DNA from: Sphingomonas sp. 32-62-10 | GTDB lineage: Bacteria; Pseudomonadota; Alphaproteobacteria; Sphingomonadales; Sphingomonadaceae | Direction of reading: 5' to 3' | Assembly (NCBI GenBank): GCA_002280555.1 | Contig: NCEE01000004.1 | Location: forward strand, 76,106-140,105 | DNA: 64,000 nucleotides | Shown: piece by piece, positions 9,307 through 17,436 of the stretch | How the letters are laid out: each line of letters opens with the position of its first letter | How positions within the stretch are numbered: position 1 is the stretch's first letter | Made by a program: the position numbers and the translations under genes | Notes under the pieces: model-generated | Databases searched by the model: none | The model's input: the letters and a program-made list of their open reading frames with translations, nothing else | Told to the model about the DNA's origin: nothing

Positions 9307-10116
9307 TTATTTATTGAGTAACCAGATCAGTGCCGCTGTCCCGGCGATGATCCGGTACCAGGCGAAGGGGCCGAAACCATATTTGCTGACGATCCCGACA
9401 AACCATCGCACCACCAGCAGCGCGACGACGAACGCAACGACAAAGCCGATCGCGATGCCGGTGATGCCAATGCTGTTGGCGGTGCTCAGTTCGTCATGAT
9501 GGCGGATCAGTTCCAGCGTCGTCGCGCCCAGCATCGTCGGCACGGCCAGGAAAAAGCTGAATTCGGCTGCCGTCCGCCGATCGACGCCCAGCGAAAGCGC
9601 GCCCATGATCGTCGCACCCGATCGGCTGACGCCGGGGATCATCGCCAGGCACTGCATCAACCCGATGCCGATCGCGGTGCGCACCGGCACCTCGGCGATG
9701 CCCACCGTATCGCCGGGCTTGATCACGCGTTCAATGATCAGGATGGCCACCCCGCCGACGATCAGCGCAATCGCGACCACGATTGGCTGCAGCAGCAAGG
9801 CCTCGATTTGCTTCAGAAACAACAGCCCGACCACAACGGCCGGCACAAAGGCGATCAACAGGTTGCGGACGAACCGGATCGATACCGGATTGAGATCGAT
9901 CAGCCCAAGCATCACCGCCCAGAAAGTGCGCCAATAGAGCACGACCACCGCCAGAATCGATCCCAGCTGAATCACGATGTTGAACAGCTGCCAGCGCTGG
10001 TCATCATAGCCGAGAAGTGCGCCCGCCAGTATCAGGTGCCCGGTCGACGATACCGGCAGGAATTCGGTAATCCCCTCGACAATGGCGAGCAGAATAATCG
10101 TGAATAGGTCTGACAC
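9307..10116 (-). CDS. uppP: Undecaprenyl-diphosphatase
   Basis: The 269-residue polytopic membrane protein removes a phosphate from undecaprenyl diphosphate so that the lipid carrier can be reused in peptidoglycan and polysaccharide synthesis. The family motifs are present: EGITEFLPVSSTGHL near residues 14-28 and PGVSRSGATI in the second half, together with about seven hydrophobic helices. The start is a GTG at 10116 with a GGGGGA ribosome site just upstream. Length is normal. It is the BacA/UppP type rather than the PAP2 type. Confidence 0.95.
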   Translation of the reverse strand: MSDLFTIILLAIVEGITEFLPVSSTGHLILAGALLGYDDQRWQLFNIVIQLGSILAVVVLYWRTFWAVMLGLIDLNPVSIRFVRNLLIAFVPAVVVGLLFLKQIEALLLQPIVVAIALIVGGVAILIIERVIKPGDTVGIAEVPVRTAIGIGLMQCLAMIPGVSRSGATIMGALSLGVDRRTAAEFSFFLAVPTMLGATTLELIRHHDELSTANSIGITGIAIGFVVAFVVALLVVRWFVGIVSKYGFGPFAWYRIIAGTAALIWLLNK

Positions 10117-10175
10117 ATGTCCCCCTGCGGCCGCTTCACCCCGGTTGCCCGGGCAAGCGACCTCCGTAGCGCGGA

Positions 10176-11126
10176 TCAGGCGGCGGCGTCGCTCGAAAAA
10201 CGTCCGTGGCGGCGATAACGCACGAGCCAGCCCGGCGCGACGCTCACCAGCGGGGTGGGCTCGATGCCAAATGCACTGATGCCCTCGGCCCCACTACTGA
10301 CAACATTATCGGTCTGCAGCATGCGCCATTGATCAAGCGTAATCGGGGCACCCGGCAGGAACCCCATTGATGCAATCATCGCCCCCACGGAATCAGGTAA
10401 ATCGATGATCGCGGGGTGCCGATCGATGGCGGTGGCTATCCACCGGACCAGTTCGCCCATCGAGATGATGTCAGGCCCGCCGAGGTCGAAGGTTTTGCCG
10501 CCATAGCGCGCCGGATCGGCGATCGCAGCGACGATCGCGCTGGCGACATCGGCGACATAGATTGGCTGGAATCGCGTGGCGCTGCGCAAAACGGGCACAA
10601 CAGGGGCCGACACGATCAGCCCGGCGAAGCGATTGACGAACTGATCCTCGCGCCCGAACACGATTGAGGGGCGCAGAATGGTTGCCTGCGGAAAGGCCGC
10701 ACGCACCGCCGCTTCGCCTTCGCCCTTGGTCCGGCCATAGCTGGAGGCGGATGCGGGATCAGCGCCAATCGCGGATATATGCACCAGCGCGCTGGCACCG
10801 GCGGCCTTTGCTGCCTCCGCCACATGGCGGGCGCCATCGGCCTGAAATGCCTTGAAATCGCCTTTCAAAATGCCGACCAGATTGACCACGGCATCGCTGC
10901 CCTGCAGCGCCCGGGCCAGGGAATCGGGCTTGCGCACATCGACCGCCACGAACTGGGTCTGGCCCAGCCCGCCAAGCGGGCGCAGAAACTCCGCCCCGCG
11001 TACGTCGCGCTGCGCAATCCGAACGCGGGCACCCATCCCGAGCAGCGCTTGGGCCGCATAACGCCCCAGAAAGCCGCCGCCGCCGATCAGCGTTACAAGC
11101 TTGTCCCTCATCGCCGTTTCGCCCAT
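10176..11126 (-). CDS. NAD(P)-binding protein, complex I NDUFA9-like
   Basis: This 316-residue atypical short-chain dehydrogenase has a glycine-rich Rossmann motif (GGGGFLGRYAA) near residues 13-23. AVNLVGILKG and a Tyr-Gly-Arg-Thr-Lys-Gly-Glu motif follow (SSYGRTKGEGE), in the place of the usual Tyr-x-x-x-Lys. Proteins like this in alphaproteobacteria are related to the NDUFA9 accessory subunit of respiratory complex I or to coenzyme Q-related reductases. Which role applies here is not visible. I start it at ATG 11126 because AAGGA lies seven bases upstream; a second ATG at 11111 is possible. The longer open frame to 11225 has no ribosome site. Confidence 0.8.
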   Translation of the reverse strand: MGETAMRDKLVTLIGGGGFLGRYAAQALLGMGARVRIAQRDVRGAEFLRPLGGLGQTQFVAVDVRKPDSLARALQGSDAVVNLVGILKGDFKAFQADGARHVAEAAKAAGASALVHISAIGADPASASSYGRTKGEGEAAVRAAFPQATILRPSIVFGREDQFVNRFAGLIVSAPVVPVLRSATRFQPIYVADVASAIVAAIADPARYGGKTFDLGGPDIISMGELVRWIATAIDRHPAIIDLPDSVGAMIASMGFLPGAPITLDQWRMLQTDNVVSSGAEGISAFGIEPTPLVSVAPGWLVRYRRHGRFSSDAAA

Positions 11127-11279
11127 TGCCACGTCCTTGATCGCCCCATCGGCGTCACCGGCTCCATGCCGGGGGCACGGCCAAACGGCAAGAGTGTCCG
11201 AAAGTCCGTATGATGCGATTGACAAGCCCGTCCCCCCTCCCCTAGAGCCCCGCCCCTACCTGAATGACAAGTCTCTGGG
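11127..11279. other. Divergent intergenic region before tRNA-Leu
   Basis: These 153 bases lie between the minus-strand NDUFA9-like gene and tRNA-Leu. They should carry promoters in both directions. A run of C-rich sequence (about 11228-11252) precedes the tRNA. I could not identify a convincing promoter or operator. Confidence 0.3.
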
Positions 11280-11366
11280 GCCCAGATGGCGGAATTGGTA
11301 GACGCACCAGCTTCAGGTGCTGGCGCTCGCAAGGGCGTGGAGGTTCGAGTCCTCTTCTGGGCACCA
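11280..11366 (+). tRNA. tRNA-Leu, anticodon CAG
   Basis: An 87-base class II tRNA. The acceptor arms GCCCAGA and TCTGGGC pair perfectly and are followed by A and an encoded CCA. The D-arm GGTAGACGC and the T-loop GGTTCGAGTCC are present. The anticodon stem CCAGC/GCTGG encloses the loop TTCAGGT, giving anticodon CAG, which reads CUG leucine codons. The long variable arm (GGCGCTCGCAAGGGCGT) is as expected for leucine. CUG is very common in this GC-rich genome. Confidence 0.97.
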
Positions 11367-11418
11367 TTTCCCGTATAACCATTCCCGCAAAGGGTTTGCC
11401 CGCGTCCCGCGTAGTCGG

Positions 11419-12042
11419 ATGATGCAGCCCGGAATCGGGATGGGGATTGGTTTGAACGCAACGACAGCCCGAACAGACGAAGCGCCTTTGGACGATGACG
11501 CGCTGATGGCGCGGCTGTCGGCGCGCGATGCTGCGGCCTTTCGGCTAGTGGTTGAAAGGCACGCGGCGATGGTGCGCCGGATTGGCTATCGCATGCTGGG
11601 CGAGGTGACCGAAGCGGAGGATGTTGCCCAGGAAGCGCTGGCGCGATTGTGGGAACACGCCGCGCGCTGGCGCCCAGGCGGGCCGGGCATTGGGGCGTGG
11701 TTGCACCGGGTATCGGTCAACGCCTGTCTCGATCGGCTGCGCAAGCGTCGGTTTGTTGGCGAAGGCGAGGCGCCCGACCGCGCCGATGATGCGCCGCTCG
11801 CCGATATGTTGATCGAACGCGAGCAACATCGGGCCGCCGTGGTTGCCTGTGTGGCTGCACTGGCCGATCGGCAACGCGCCGCAATCGTGCTGACTTATTA
11901 CGAAGGATTATCGAACATCATGGCCGCCGACGCCCTCGAGATGAACATCAAGGCGTTCGAATCGCTGCTGCACCGGGCGCGCAAGACCCTGCAGGATTCG
12001 CTGCGCCGTGCCGGCATCGTCGGCGAAGGAATGTCCGCATGA
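11419..12042 (+). CDS. ECF-type RNA polymerase sigma factor
   Basis: The protein of about 207 residues has a sigma-70 region 2 (AAAFRLVVERH, then YRMLGEVTEAEDVAQEALARLWEH) and a region 4 helix-turn-helix (LADRQRAAIVLTYYEGLSNIMAADALEMNIKAFESLLHRARKTL, given here in shortened form as the LADRQRAAIVLTYYEGLSN and FESLLHRARKTL segments). This is the pattern of group IV (ECF) factors. The open frame extends back into tRNA-Leu, so the true start must lie downstream: ATG 11419, 11422 or 11440 are all possible and none has a strong ribosome site. It overlaps the next gene by four bases (ATGA), which makes that gene a likely regulatory partner. Confidence 0.88.
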   Translation: MMQPGIGMGIGLNATTARTDEAPLDDDALMARLSARDAAAFRLVVERHAAMVRRIGYRMLGEVTEAEDVAQEALARLWEHAARWRPGGPGIGAWLHRVSVNACLDRLRKRRFVGEGEAPDRADDAPLADMLIEREQHRAAVVACVAALADRQRAAIVLTYYEGLSNIMAADALEMNIKAFESLLHRARKTLQDSLRRAGIVGEGMSA

Positions 12043-13043
12043 GCACACCGTCCTTCATCAACAATGGTCGCGGTTTCGACCAGGCAGTGGCGCAGGCGCT
12101 CGATCTGTTCGATGTCCCGCCGCCTGGTGAAAGTTTTGCCGCACGGATGGCAAGTGTCGCTGGGCCCGGCGCGGCGGCATCGCTTGGTGCGCCTGCCCTT
12201 CCGGCATGGCGCGCCGCGCTTCGGCGACATGACGGGCGCATCAATGTGCGCGGCGGCAGTCGTGGTCCCTGGGTGCGGCGATCGGCGGTCGGCCTGATCG
12301 CCTTCGGGTTGGCGAGCGCGACGGCGGCAGCGGCGGGCATGTTCGAGGCTGTTCATTTCGAGATACCAGTCATCGCGCGCCTGCTGTCGCCCCAAGCCCC
12401 AGTCGCAGCGGAGCGCAAAGCAGCTCGGCGCGAACCCCGTCGGGCGGCGCCGAAGGATTCGGTGGGGGAGGCCAAGCCGACGACCGACATCGTGGCGACT
12501 CCTGCGCTGCCGCTCACCCGTGCCGAGCGGCTCGAGCGGTTTCGCGCGTTGCCGCTGCCGGTCCGAGCAGTGGTGACCGAACGCATGGTGACGCGGACCC
12601 AGCGGCGGCTGGCCGCGCGGGGCGTTTTTGTTCCCCGCAACGTCGTGCATGCCCAGGTCGCCGCGCGCACGGGCCAGACCGATCTACCGCAAGGCACCCC
12701 CGCCGATCGTCGCGCCCAATGGCGTGCCGCTTTGCTCGCCGCGCCGCCCGGCTCGCTGCCGCCCCGGCTTGAGCAACGCCGGGCGCAGCTATTTGCGCAG
12801 GCCCCCAATGCGCAGCAGAACCCAGGGGCCGCATTGCCAGGCGCATCGTCTGGCAACGCCCCGGAAGGATCGGCCGCTAGTCTGACGCTGCAGGACGTTC
12901 AGGCGTTGCGCGCGTGGCGCGAGATGCGCCGCGAACAGCGGCGTCGCTGGCAGGCGCGGCGGGCCGAGCAAGCTCTGGCTGGTATGTCCGCACAAGCAGC
13001 GTTACCAAGCATTAATGATAATTCTTCGACACCCGAACCCTAA
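12039..13043 (+). CDS. Membrane-anchored protein coupled to the sigma factor
   Basis: The 334-residue protein has a cytoplasmic N-terminus of about 80 residues, one predicted membrane helix near residues 84-103 (SAVGLIAFGLASATAAAAG) and a long Arg/Ala/Pro-rich C-terminal part that would lie in the periplasm and ends in a basic helix (about 285-315). It begins inside the sigma-factor stop codon, and its topology fits an anti-sigma factor. No zinc-binding His-x3-Cys-x2-Cys motif is present, so it is not a typical ZAS-type anti-sigma factor. The periplasmic part resembles the charged, helix-rich sensor proteins paired with some ECF factors. The role is an inference from position and topology. 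Confidence 0.6.
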   Translation: MSTPSFINNGRGFDQAVAQALDLFDVPPPGESFAARMASVAGPGAAASLGAPALPAWRAALRRHDGRINVRGGSRGPWVRRSAVGLIAFGLASATAAAAGMFEAVHFEIPVIARLLSPQAPVAAERKAARREPRRAAPKDSVGEAKPTTDIVATPALPLTRAERLERFRALPLPVRAVVTERMVTRTQRRLAARGVFVPRNVVHAQVAARTGQTDLPQGTPADRRAQWRAALLAAPPGSLPPRLEQRRAQLFAQAPNAQQNPGAALPGASSGNAPEGSAASLTLQDVQALRAWREMRREQRRRWQARRAEQALAGMSAQAALPSINDNSSTPEP

Positions 13044-13137
13044 GCGCGAAGGTTTTTGCCCGAATACACGTTGATCCGAACAAGAAAGCGCTGCCTTTCT
13101 TCGTTTAGTGTTCAATCATTCGTGTAGGAGTAAAGCC

Positions 13138-13686
13138 ATGAAATCGACATTGATCTTGCCGACTTTGATCATTTTCGCTGCCAGCGCGGTTAATGCACAG
13201 TCAACTAACACGGTAACTGTCGATCGACCTAATTATAGCGGCACGCGTACTACGGTAATCGACCCTGCAACGGGTACGGCCAGCCGAGACGGTACGCTTA
13301 CGCGCAAAGCCGATGGCGCGGTGGCCACCCGCGAATATGATCGCACCCGCACCGAAAATGGTGTCACTATTCAGGGCAACTCGGCCAATTTCGCCGGCGA
13401 GACCCGCAATCTCGACTATAACCGCACCCGCACCGACACGGGGTCGACTGCCACGGGCACGTTCACCCGCCGTAATGGAGAGGCCGTCACCTATACCGGC
13501 AGTACCACGCGCGGCGACGGCAGCTTTACAGCGCAGCAGAATGTTACAGGAGCCAATGGCCAATCGCTCTATGCGCGCACGGCCAACTCGGCCCGTACTG
13601 ATGCGGGTATAACGCGATCAGTCAACACCACTCGGGCGCCCGGATTTCCGCGGCGTGCTGGCGCCGGCCGTCAGCGCCGCCGCTGA
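13138..13686 (+). CDS. Secreted Thr/Arg/Gly-rich repeat protein, unknown function
   Basis: The 182-residue protein starts at ATG 13138, preceded by AGGAG. It has a clear signal peptide (Lys at position 2, hydrophobic core LILPTLIIFAASAV, cleavage after NAQ or just before, near residue 21). The mature part repeats short strand-like units built around Tyr/Asp-x-Arg-Thr-Arg-Thr and Thr-Gly-x-x-Thr, with the clearest copies near residues 65-75 and 98-108, and it ends in a very basic tail. I do not recognise a named family. It probably acts in the periplasm or at the cell surface. A strong hairpin terminator follows. The 94 bases upstream, after the anti-sigma-like gene, may contain its own promoter. 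Confidence 0.7.
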   Translation: MKSTLILPTLIIFAASAVNAQSTNTVTVDRPNYSGTRTTVIDPATGTASRDGTLTRKADGAVATREYDRTRTENGVTIQGNSANFAGETRNLDYNRTRTDTGSTATGTFTRRNGEAVTYTGSTTRGDGSFTAQQNVTGANGQSLYARTANSARTDAGITRSVNTTRAPGFPRRAGAGRQRRR

Positions 13687-13735
13687 GAATAGAGCAGGGC
13701 GTCCATCGCCCCCCTCCCGTTGACGTTCCTGCTCG

Positions 13736-13772
13736 AAAGGGCGCGGCCAGCCCCTCCGGCCGCGCCCTTTTT
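13736..13772 (+). terminator. Rho-independent terminator
   Basis: A 12-13 bp GC-rich stem (AAAGGGCGCGGCC pairing with GGCCGCGCCCTTT) with a nine-base loop is followed by a T-rich tract on the plus strand. It ends the transcript of the secreted repeat protein. It also lies just beyond the end of the convergent sulfatase gene, so it can serve both directions, because the left arm begins with AAA. Confidence 0.9.
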
Positions 13773-13790
13773 CTTGGCCCAACCTACCTA

Positions 13791-15446
13791 TCAATTTGAC
13801 CAGTAGACATATTCCTGGCCCTTTTTCCACGGCGCGTTCTGCGGCACGTCGATCCGCACCGGCGCATCCACCAAGGCGGGCCAGAGCGGTTTGGGCATTT
13901 GTCGATCATGCGCCACCAGGAGCGCTCGCATCGCCTGAACGCGACCGGGATCGGCAGCGGCAAGGTTGCGGTGTTCGGTTGGATCAGCGGCAAGATCATA
14001 GAGCCAGGCCTTGTTCGGGCGCTTCGCCACCTGCAGCTTCCAGTTGCCCTGGCGGACTGCCTTGGTCTCACCCGATCGCCAGAACAACAGATCATGCGGC
14101 GCTGCGGTCAGGCTTGCTGTGGCGGGGCCAAGCAGGTTGATCGTGTCCATCGCCCGATCGGCGGGAATGGGTAGCCCAGCGGCAGCGGCGGCGGTGGCAT
14201 AGATATCCAGGTGATGCGCCGGCCCCGGCAATTTGGTGCCCGGTGCGATCCGCCCCGGCCAGCGCAGAAAGAAGGGGATCCGCAAGCCGCCTTCGAAAAA
14301 AGTCGCCTTATAGCCGCGAAAAGGCGCGTTGCTGTCCTTGATGCCAGTATACCAGGCACCACCATTGTCGCTGGTGAAGATGACGAGCGTATTGTCGTCG
14401 ATCCCCTGGTCCTTCAGCGTCTGGAGCACGCGTCCTATGCCGCGATCAAGCTGGCGGACCATCGCGCCATAGACGCGCGATGTGTGATCCTTGATCTGGG
14501 GGAGCGCGTCGTAATCCGCCTTGGTCGCCTGCAGCGGCGTGTGCGGCGCGTTATAGGCGAGATACAGGAAGAAGGGCCGGTTGGCATTGGCCTTGATCGC
14601 AGCGACGGCATTGTCGGTAAAGTAATCGGTCAGATGACCCTTGGGTGCGAACCGCTGGCCACCATTCCACTGCACCGCATAGGGCAGGTTGGGCCACAGG
14701 AACCGATCGATCGGATCCCAGGGCAGCTTGGCGTTGACGACATCCGGCGATTCGGGCGGCATGAACATCCCGCCCCCCGCCAAAAAGCCGAGCGATTCAT
14801 CGAAACCCTGGCCGTTCGGCTGCAGCGCCTTGGCCTCGCCCAGGTGCCATTTGCCGATCTGCATCGTGTGATAACCGCCCTGCTTCAGCAGATCGGCGAT
14901 CGTGATTTCGGCCTGGGGCATGCCCATATCGGGGTAATCGATCAGGTCCTTGGTATATTCTTCGTGGAAAATCACCGGCAATGGGCCGTCACGATGTCCG
15001 GCTGATACGGCGCGCGCGAACACCACTGGCACGGCGGTGAATTCGAACCCGAACCGGGTCGGGTACCGCCCCGTCATCATCGCCGCGCGCGACGGACTGC
15101 ATGTGGCATTGGCGGCATAGGCGATGTCGTAGCTGGCGCCCTGCTGCCCAATCGAATCGATGTTCGGGGTCTTGACGATGCCTCCGGCAATGCCACCGCC
15201 GAAAAAGCTGATGTCGTTGTGCCCCAAATCGTCAGCGACAATCACAATGATGTTGGGTGGGCGCTTGGCCTTTGCGGCAACGGGCGCTGCGGCTGCGCTC
15301 GCCCATTGCACCGAGTGGTTGGGGGCAATCGGATCGCGCCAGCGGGCGATGATGCCGGGGATCGCGTATTTATACTCCTGGAATACCGCATATCCGCCCA
15401 CGCCGAGCACTGCCAGGATGATTAGTCCGATCCAGACTCGCTTCAT
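13791..15446 (-). CDS. Formylglycine-dependent sulfatase, membrane-anchored or secreted
   Basis: The 551-residue type I sulfatase has an N-terminal hydrophobic helix (about residues 5-22), so it is exported or anchored in the inner membrane facing the periplasm. Asp72-Asp73 (VADDLGHND) bind the metal. Cys116 in Cys-Ser-Pro-Ser-Arg is the residue converted to formylglycine. GKWHLG and TSDNGG motifs follow in the usual order. Such enzymes hydrolyse sulfate esters; the substrate cannot be read from the sequence. A genuine FGE is encoded 2.7 kb upstream on the same strand. I start it at ATG 15446, with AGGAGA six bases upstream; a GTG two codons earlier is less likely. Confidence 0.9.
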   Translation of the reverse strand: MKRVWIGLIILAVLGVGGYAVFQEYKYAIPGIIARWRDPIAPNHSVQWASAAAAPVAAKAKRPPNIIVIVADDLGHNDISFFGGGIAGGIVKTPNIDSIGQQGASYDIAYAANATCSPSRAAMMTGRYPTRFGFEFTAVPVVFARAVSAGHRDGPLPVIFHEEYTKDLIDYPDMGMPQAEITIADLLKQGGYHTMQIGKWHLGEAKALQPNGQGFDESLGFLAGGGMFMPPESPDVVNAKLPWDPIDRFLWPNLPYAVQWNGGQRFAPKGHLTDYFTDNAVAAIKANANRPFFLYLAYNAPHTPLQATKADYDALPQIKDHTSRVYGAMVRQLDRGIGRVLQTLKDQGIDDNTLVIFTSDNGGAWYTGIKDSNAPFRGYKATFFEGGLRIPFFLRWPGRIAPGTKLPGPAHHLDIYATAAAAAGLPIPADRAMDTINLLGPATASLTAAPHDLLFWRSGETKAVRQGNWKLQVAKRPNKAWLYDLAADPTEHRNLAAADPGRVQAMRALLVAHDRQMPKPLWPALVDAPVRIDVPQNAPWKKGQEYVYWSN

Positions 15447-15546
15447 CGTCACTCTCCTGCGGGTGCCGCTTCGCCGCGGTTCGAACTATATTGCAAAATG
15501 ACACTTAAAACGCCAATAGTTTTGTGAACAGGGTGGGGGCGGGTTG

Positions 15547-15918
15547 ATGGCGAACATGGTGGCACGCGGATTTCTGGCATTGGCCGGATTGTTGGCGATC
15601 GGCCTTTTTGCGCTGGTCTGGTTTGATCAGCCGCGCTTTGCCGCGCAATTGGGCCCAACAGCGGCAACGCCGCTCGCGGCGGCAACGCTGCGGGCTGACG
15701 TTGGTGGCTTTTTTGCAACCTGGGCAATCGGCGCGCTGCTGGCGGCGTGGCGCAACGACAAGCAGATCGCCTTGTTGCCGATGCTATTGCTAGCGCTCGC
15801 TTTTGCCGGGCGGCTCTATAGTTATGCGCTGACCGGCGATGCGGCGATCATCCAACCGATGGCGATCGAGGCCGTCTTGGTGGTGCTGATCGGCCTAGCA
15901 CGCAGCCAGTTGCGCTAG
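15547..15918 (+). CDS. Small four-helix membrane protein (DUF4345-like)
   Basis: The 123-residue protein consists of about four hydrophobic helices (near residues 5-24, 45-67, 73-90 and 98-118), with short charged loops including WRNDKQ and GRLYSYALTG. It resembles small DUF4345-type membrane proteins. No function is known, and the assignment is by general resemblance only. It starts at ATG 15547. Its stop codon overlaps the stop codon of the convergent DUF2855 gene in the palindrome CTAG. Confidence 0.55.
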   Translation: MANMVARGFLALAGLLAIGLFALVWFDQPRFAAQLGPTAATPLAAATLRADVGGFFATWAIGALLAAWRNDKQIALLPMLLLALAFAGRLYSYALTGDAAIIQPMAIEAVLVVLIGLARSQLR

Positions 15919-16988
15919 AACTGCACAATCAGGCCGCGATCAGGCGGGACCTGGCCTGCTGCCATCTCGCGATAGGCCGTGGCGACGGCCTCTGCGCCTT
16001 CCTGATGCGTGATCGTCACCCGCTCCCCCAGCAACTGGCAGAACGCAATATTCGCGGCGCTGGCACGTCGCATGATCTCGCCACGACCCCATTCGGTATC
16101 GCGCTTGGCAATTTGGCCGGGGGCGAAGAAAAAAGCGGGGCGGGGCCCCGGCAGCGCCTGCCCGGCGCGCGCGGCCGACCAATGCGTCGCGCCAACCCCG
16201 ATACTCGCCTTCAACTGGTCGCCAAAATGGTGGTGGACCGATGCCACGACATCACCATTGCCGGACATATCGACGAATATCGTGGCGACCGCCGGATCGA
16301 GCGTGTCGATCGCGTCATAGCCGATCACCTGATCATAATAGCCTAGCCCTTCGGCAAAGCCTATATTGCCGGGCGAGGTCAGCCCGATCACGCGCTGAGC
16401 CCCCCGTTCCTTCAGGAAATGCGCCACGCCAAAGGCGGTTTTGGACGATGCGCTGCCCAGGATCACCTGCGCGGCGCCGAACCCGTCATTATCGGCGATG
16501 TAATCATCAAGCACATAGGCGGTGGTGAACAGCGGGAAAACGAGGCTGCGCAAATCGGCGATCGTTGCGAGTTCGGTCGGATCGTCGTTGGTGCGGGCAT
16601 AAAGATTATAGACATAAGGCAATTCCTGGCGATGCAGGGCGCCGTCGGTAAAACCGCCGATTGTCACGCGTTCGGGCCGCATCACCAGATCGGACGCCAT
16701 CGGCAGGAAGCCCCAAATGGTCGTGCCCACTGGCACCGGATCGGACAATGACTCGGTCACCGTACCGAACCCCCAGATTGGCACGACGCCCCAGCCCTCT
16801 TCTGTATCGGGAAAGAAACGCCAATAGCCGATCTGTCCGCCCGTGAGCGCATAGGTGATATTGTTGGCGGTCAGCGCGAACTGGTTAACCCGAACGCGTA
16901 CCTCACCATCGGCAAGGGCTTCTTCTGGGCGTTCGACGAGTTTGGCTTCGCCGATCTGGCTTCGGTTGACGAGCAGCTTGGTGGTCAT
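15915..16988 (-). CDS. DUF2855 family protein (medium-chain reductase-like)
   Basis: The 357-residue protein begins TTKLLVNRSQIGEAKLVE and contains the block NQFALTANNITYALTGG, both typical of the DUF2855 family. This family is distantly related to the quinone-reductase branch of medium-chain dehydrogenases but lacks the zinc ligands. A nucleotide-binding-like segment (VILGSASSKTAFGVAHFLKERG) is present near residues 155-180. The enzymatic activity is unknown. ATG 16988 is chosen because of the AGGGAGA site upstream; the open frame to 17054 has no such support. It lies 13 bases downstream of the small membrane-protein gene and is probably in the same operon. Confidence 0.75.
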   Translation of the reverse strand: MTTKLLVNRSQIGEAKLVERPEEALADGEVRVRVNQFALTANNITYALTGGQIGYWRFFPDTEEGWGVVPIWGFGTVTESLSDPVPVGTTIWGFLPMASDLVMRPERVTIGGFTDGALHRQELPYVYNLYARTNDDPTELATIADLRSLVFPLFTTAYVLDDYIADNDGFGAAQVILGSASSKTAFGVAHFLKERGAQRVIGLTSPGNIGFAEGLGYYDQVIGYDAIDTLDPAVATIFVDMSGNGDVVASVHHHFGDQLKASIGVGATHWSAARAGQALPGPRPAFFFAPGQIAKRDTEWGRGEIMRRASAANIAFCQLLGERVTITHQEGAEAVATAYREMAAGQVPPDRGLIVQF

Positions 16989-17001
16989 CGCAACATCTCC
17001 C

Positions 17002-17436
17002 TCAAGACGCTCTTTGCCGAAGCGATAGCCAAAGGAAAAGCAGGATCGGCGCAATTAACAATGCGCTGGCATAATGCTCTGGGGGATGGTGTCCCGTGGC
17101 AGGGGCCTTGGTTATCCATGCGGTCAAGGTAAGCAACCCGCGTTCAATCAGGCTGACGGCGAGCAGCAACGGGACCAGGGGGCGATAGCGCGCCGCAACC
17201 GCGATCATCGTCAGACCATGGGCGATCTGCGTGGCGCCGGCCCAGGCAAATGCACCGATCAGCGCCGATGCATTGCCCCGTAGATCGATCCCGGCAATGG
17301 TTCCGGCGCCGCCATCGGGCAGGAAGACATGGATCAGCCCGGGGATCACCCAGCCGATGCCCAGCAGCAACAGAAAATGGGCTGCCCAGATGTTTCCCCG
17401 ATAACTGTCATTGGTCGAAGGCGGCAACAGGCTCAT
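17002..17436 (-). CDS. Small membrane protein, unknown function
   Basis: The 144-residue protein has four predicted membrane helices (near residues 18-37, 50-70, 78-98 and 120-137) and no recognised motif. Its ATG at 17436 overlaps the stop of the upstream gene (ATGA), so it is translationally coupled to it. The longer open frame to 17481 would overlap that gene by 49 bases. The function is unknown. It belongs to the minus-strand run that includes the DUF2855 protein. Confidence 0.6.
   Translation of the reverse strand: MSLLPPSTNDSYRGNIWAAHFLLLLGIGWVIPGLIHVFLPDGGAGTIAGIDLRGNASALIGAFAWAGATQIAHGLTMIAVAARYRPLVPLLLAVSLIERGLLTLTAWITKAPATGHHPPEHYASALLIAPILLFLWLSLRQRAS

Noticed and set aside
11317..11418. 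Extended start of the ECF sigma factor
   Set aside because: The frame overlaps tRNA-Leu. A protein start inside a tRNA is implausible, and the extra residues have no family resemblance.
12039..13043. Zinc-containing (ZAS) anti-sigma factor
   Set aside because: No His-x3-Cys-x2-Cys motif is found in the N-terminal part; only the topology and the gene overlap support an anti-sigma role.
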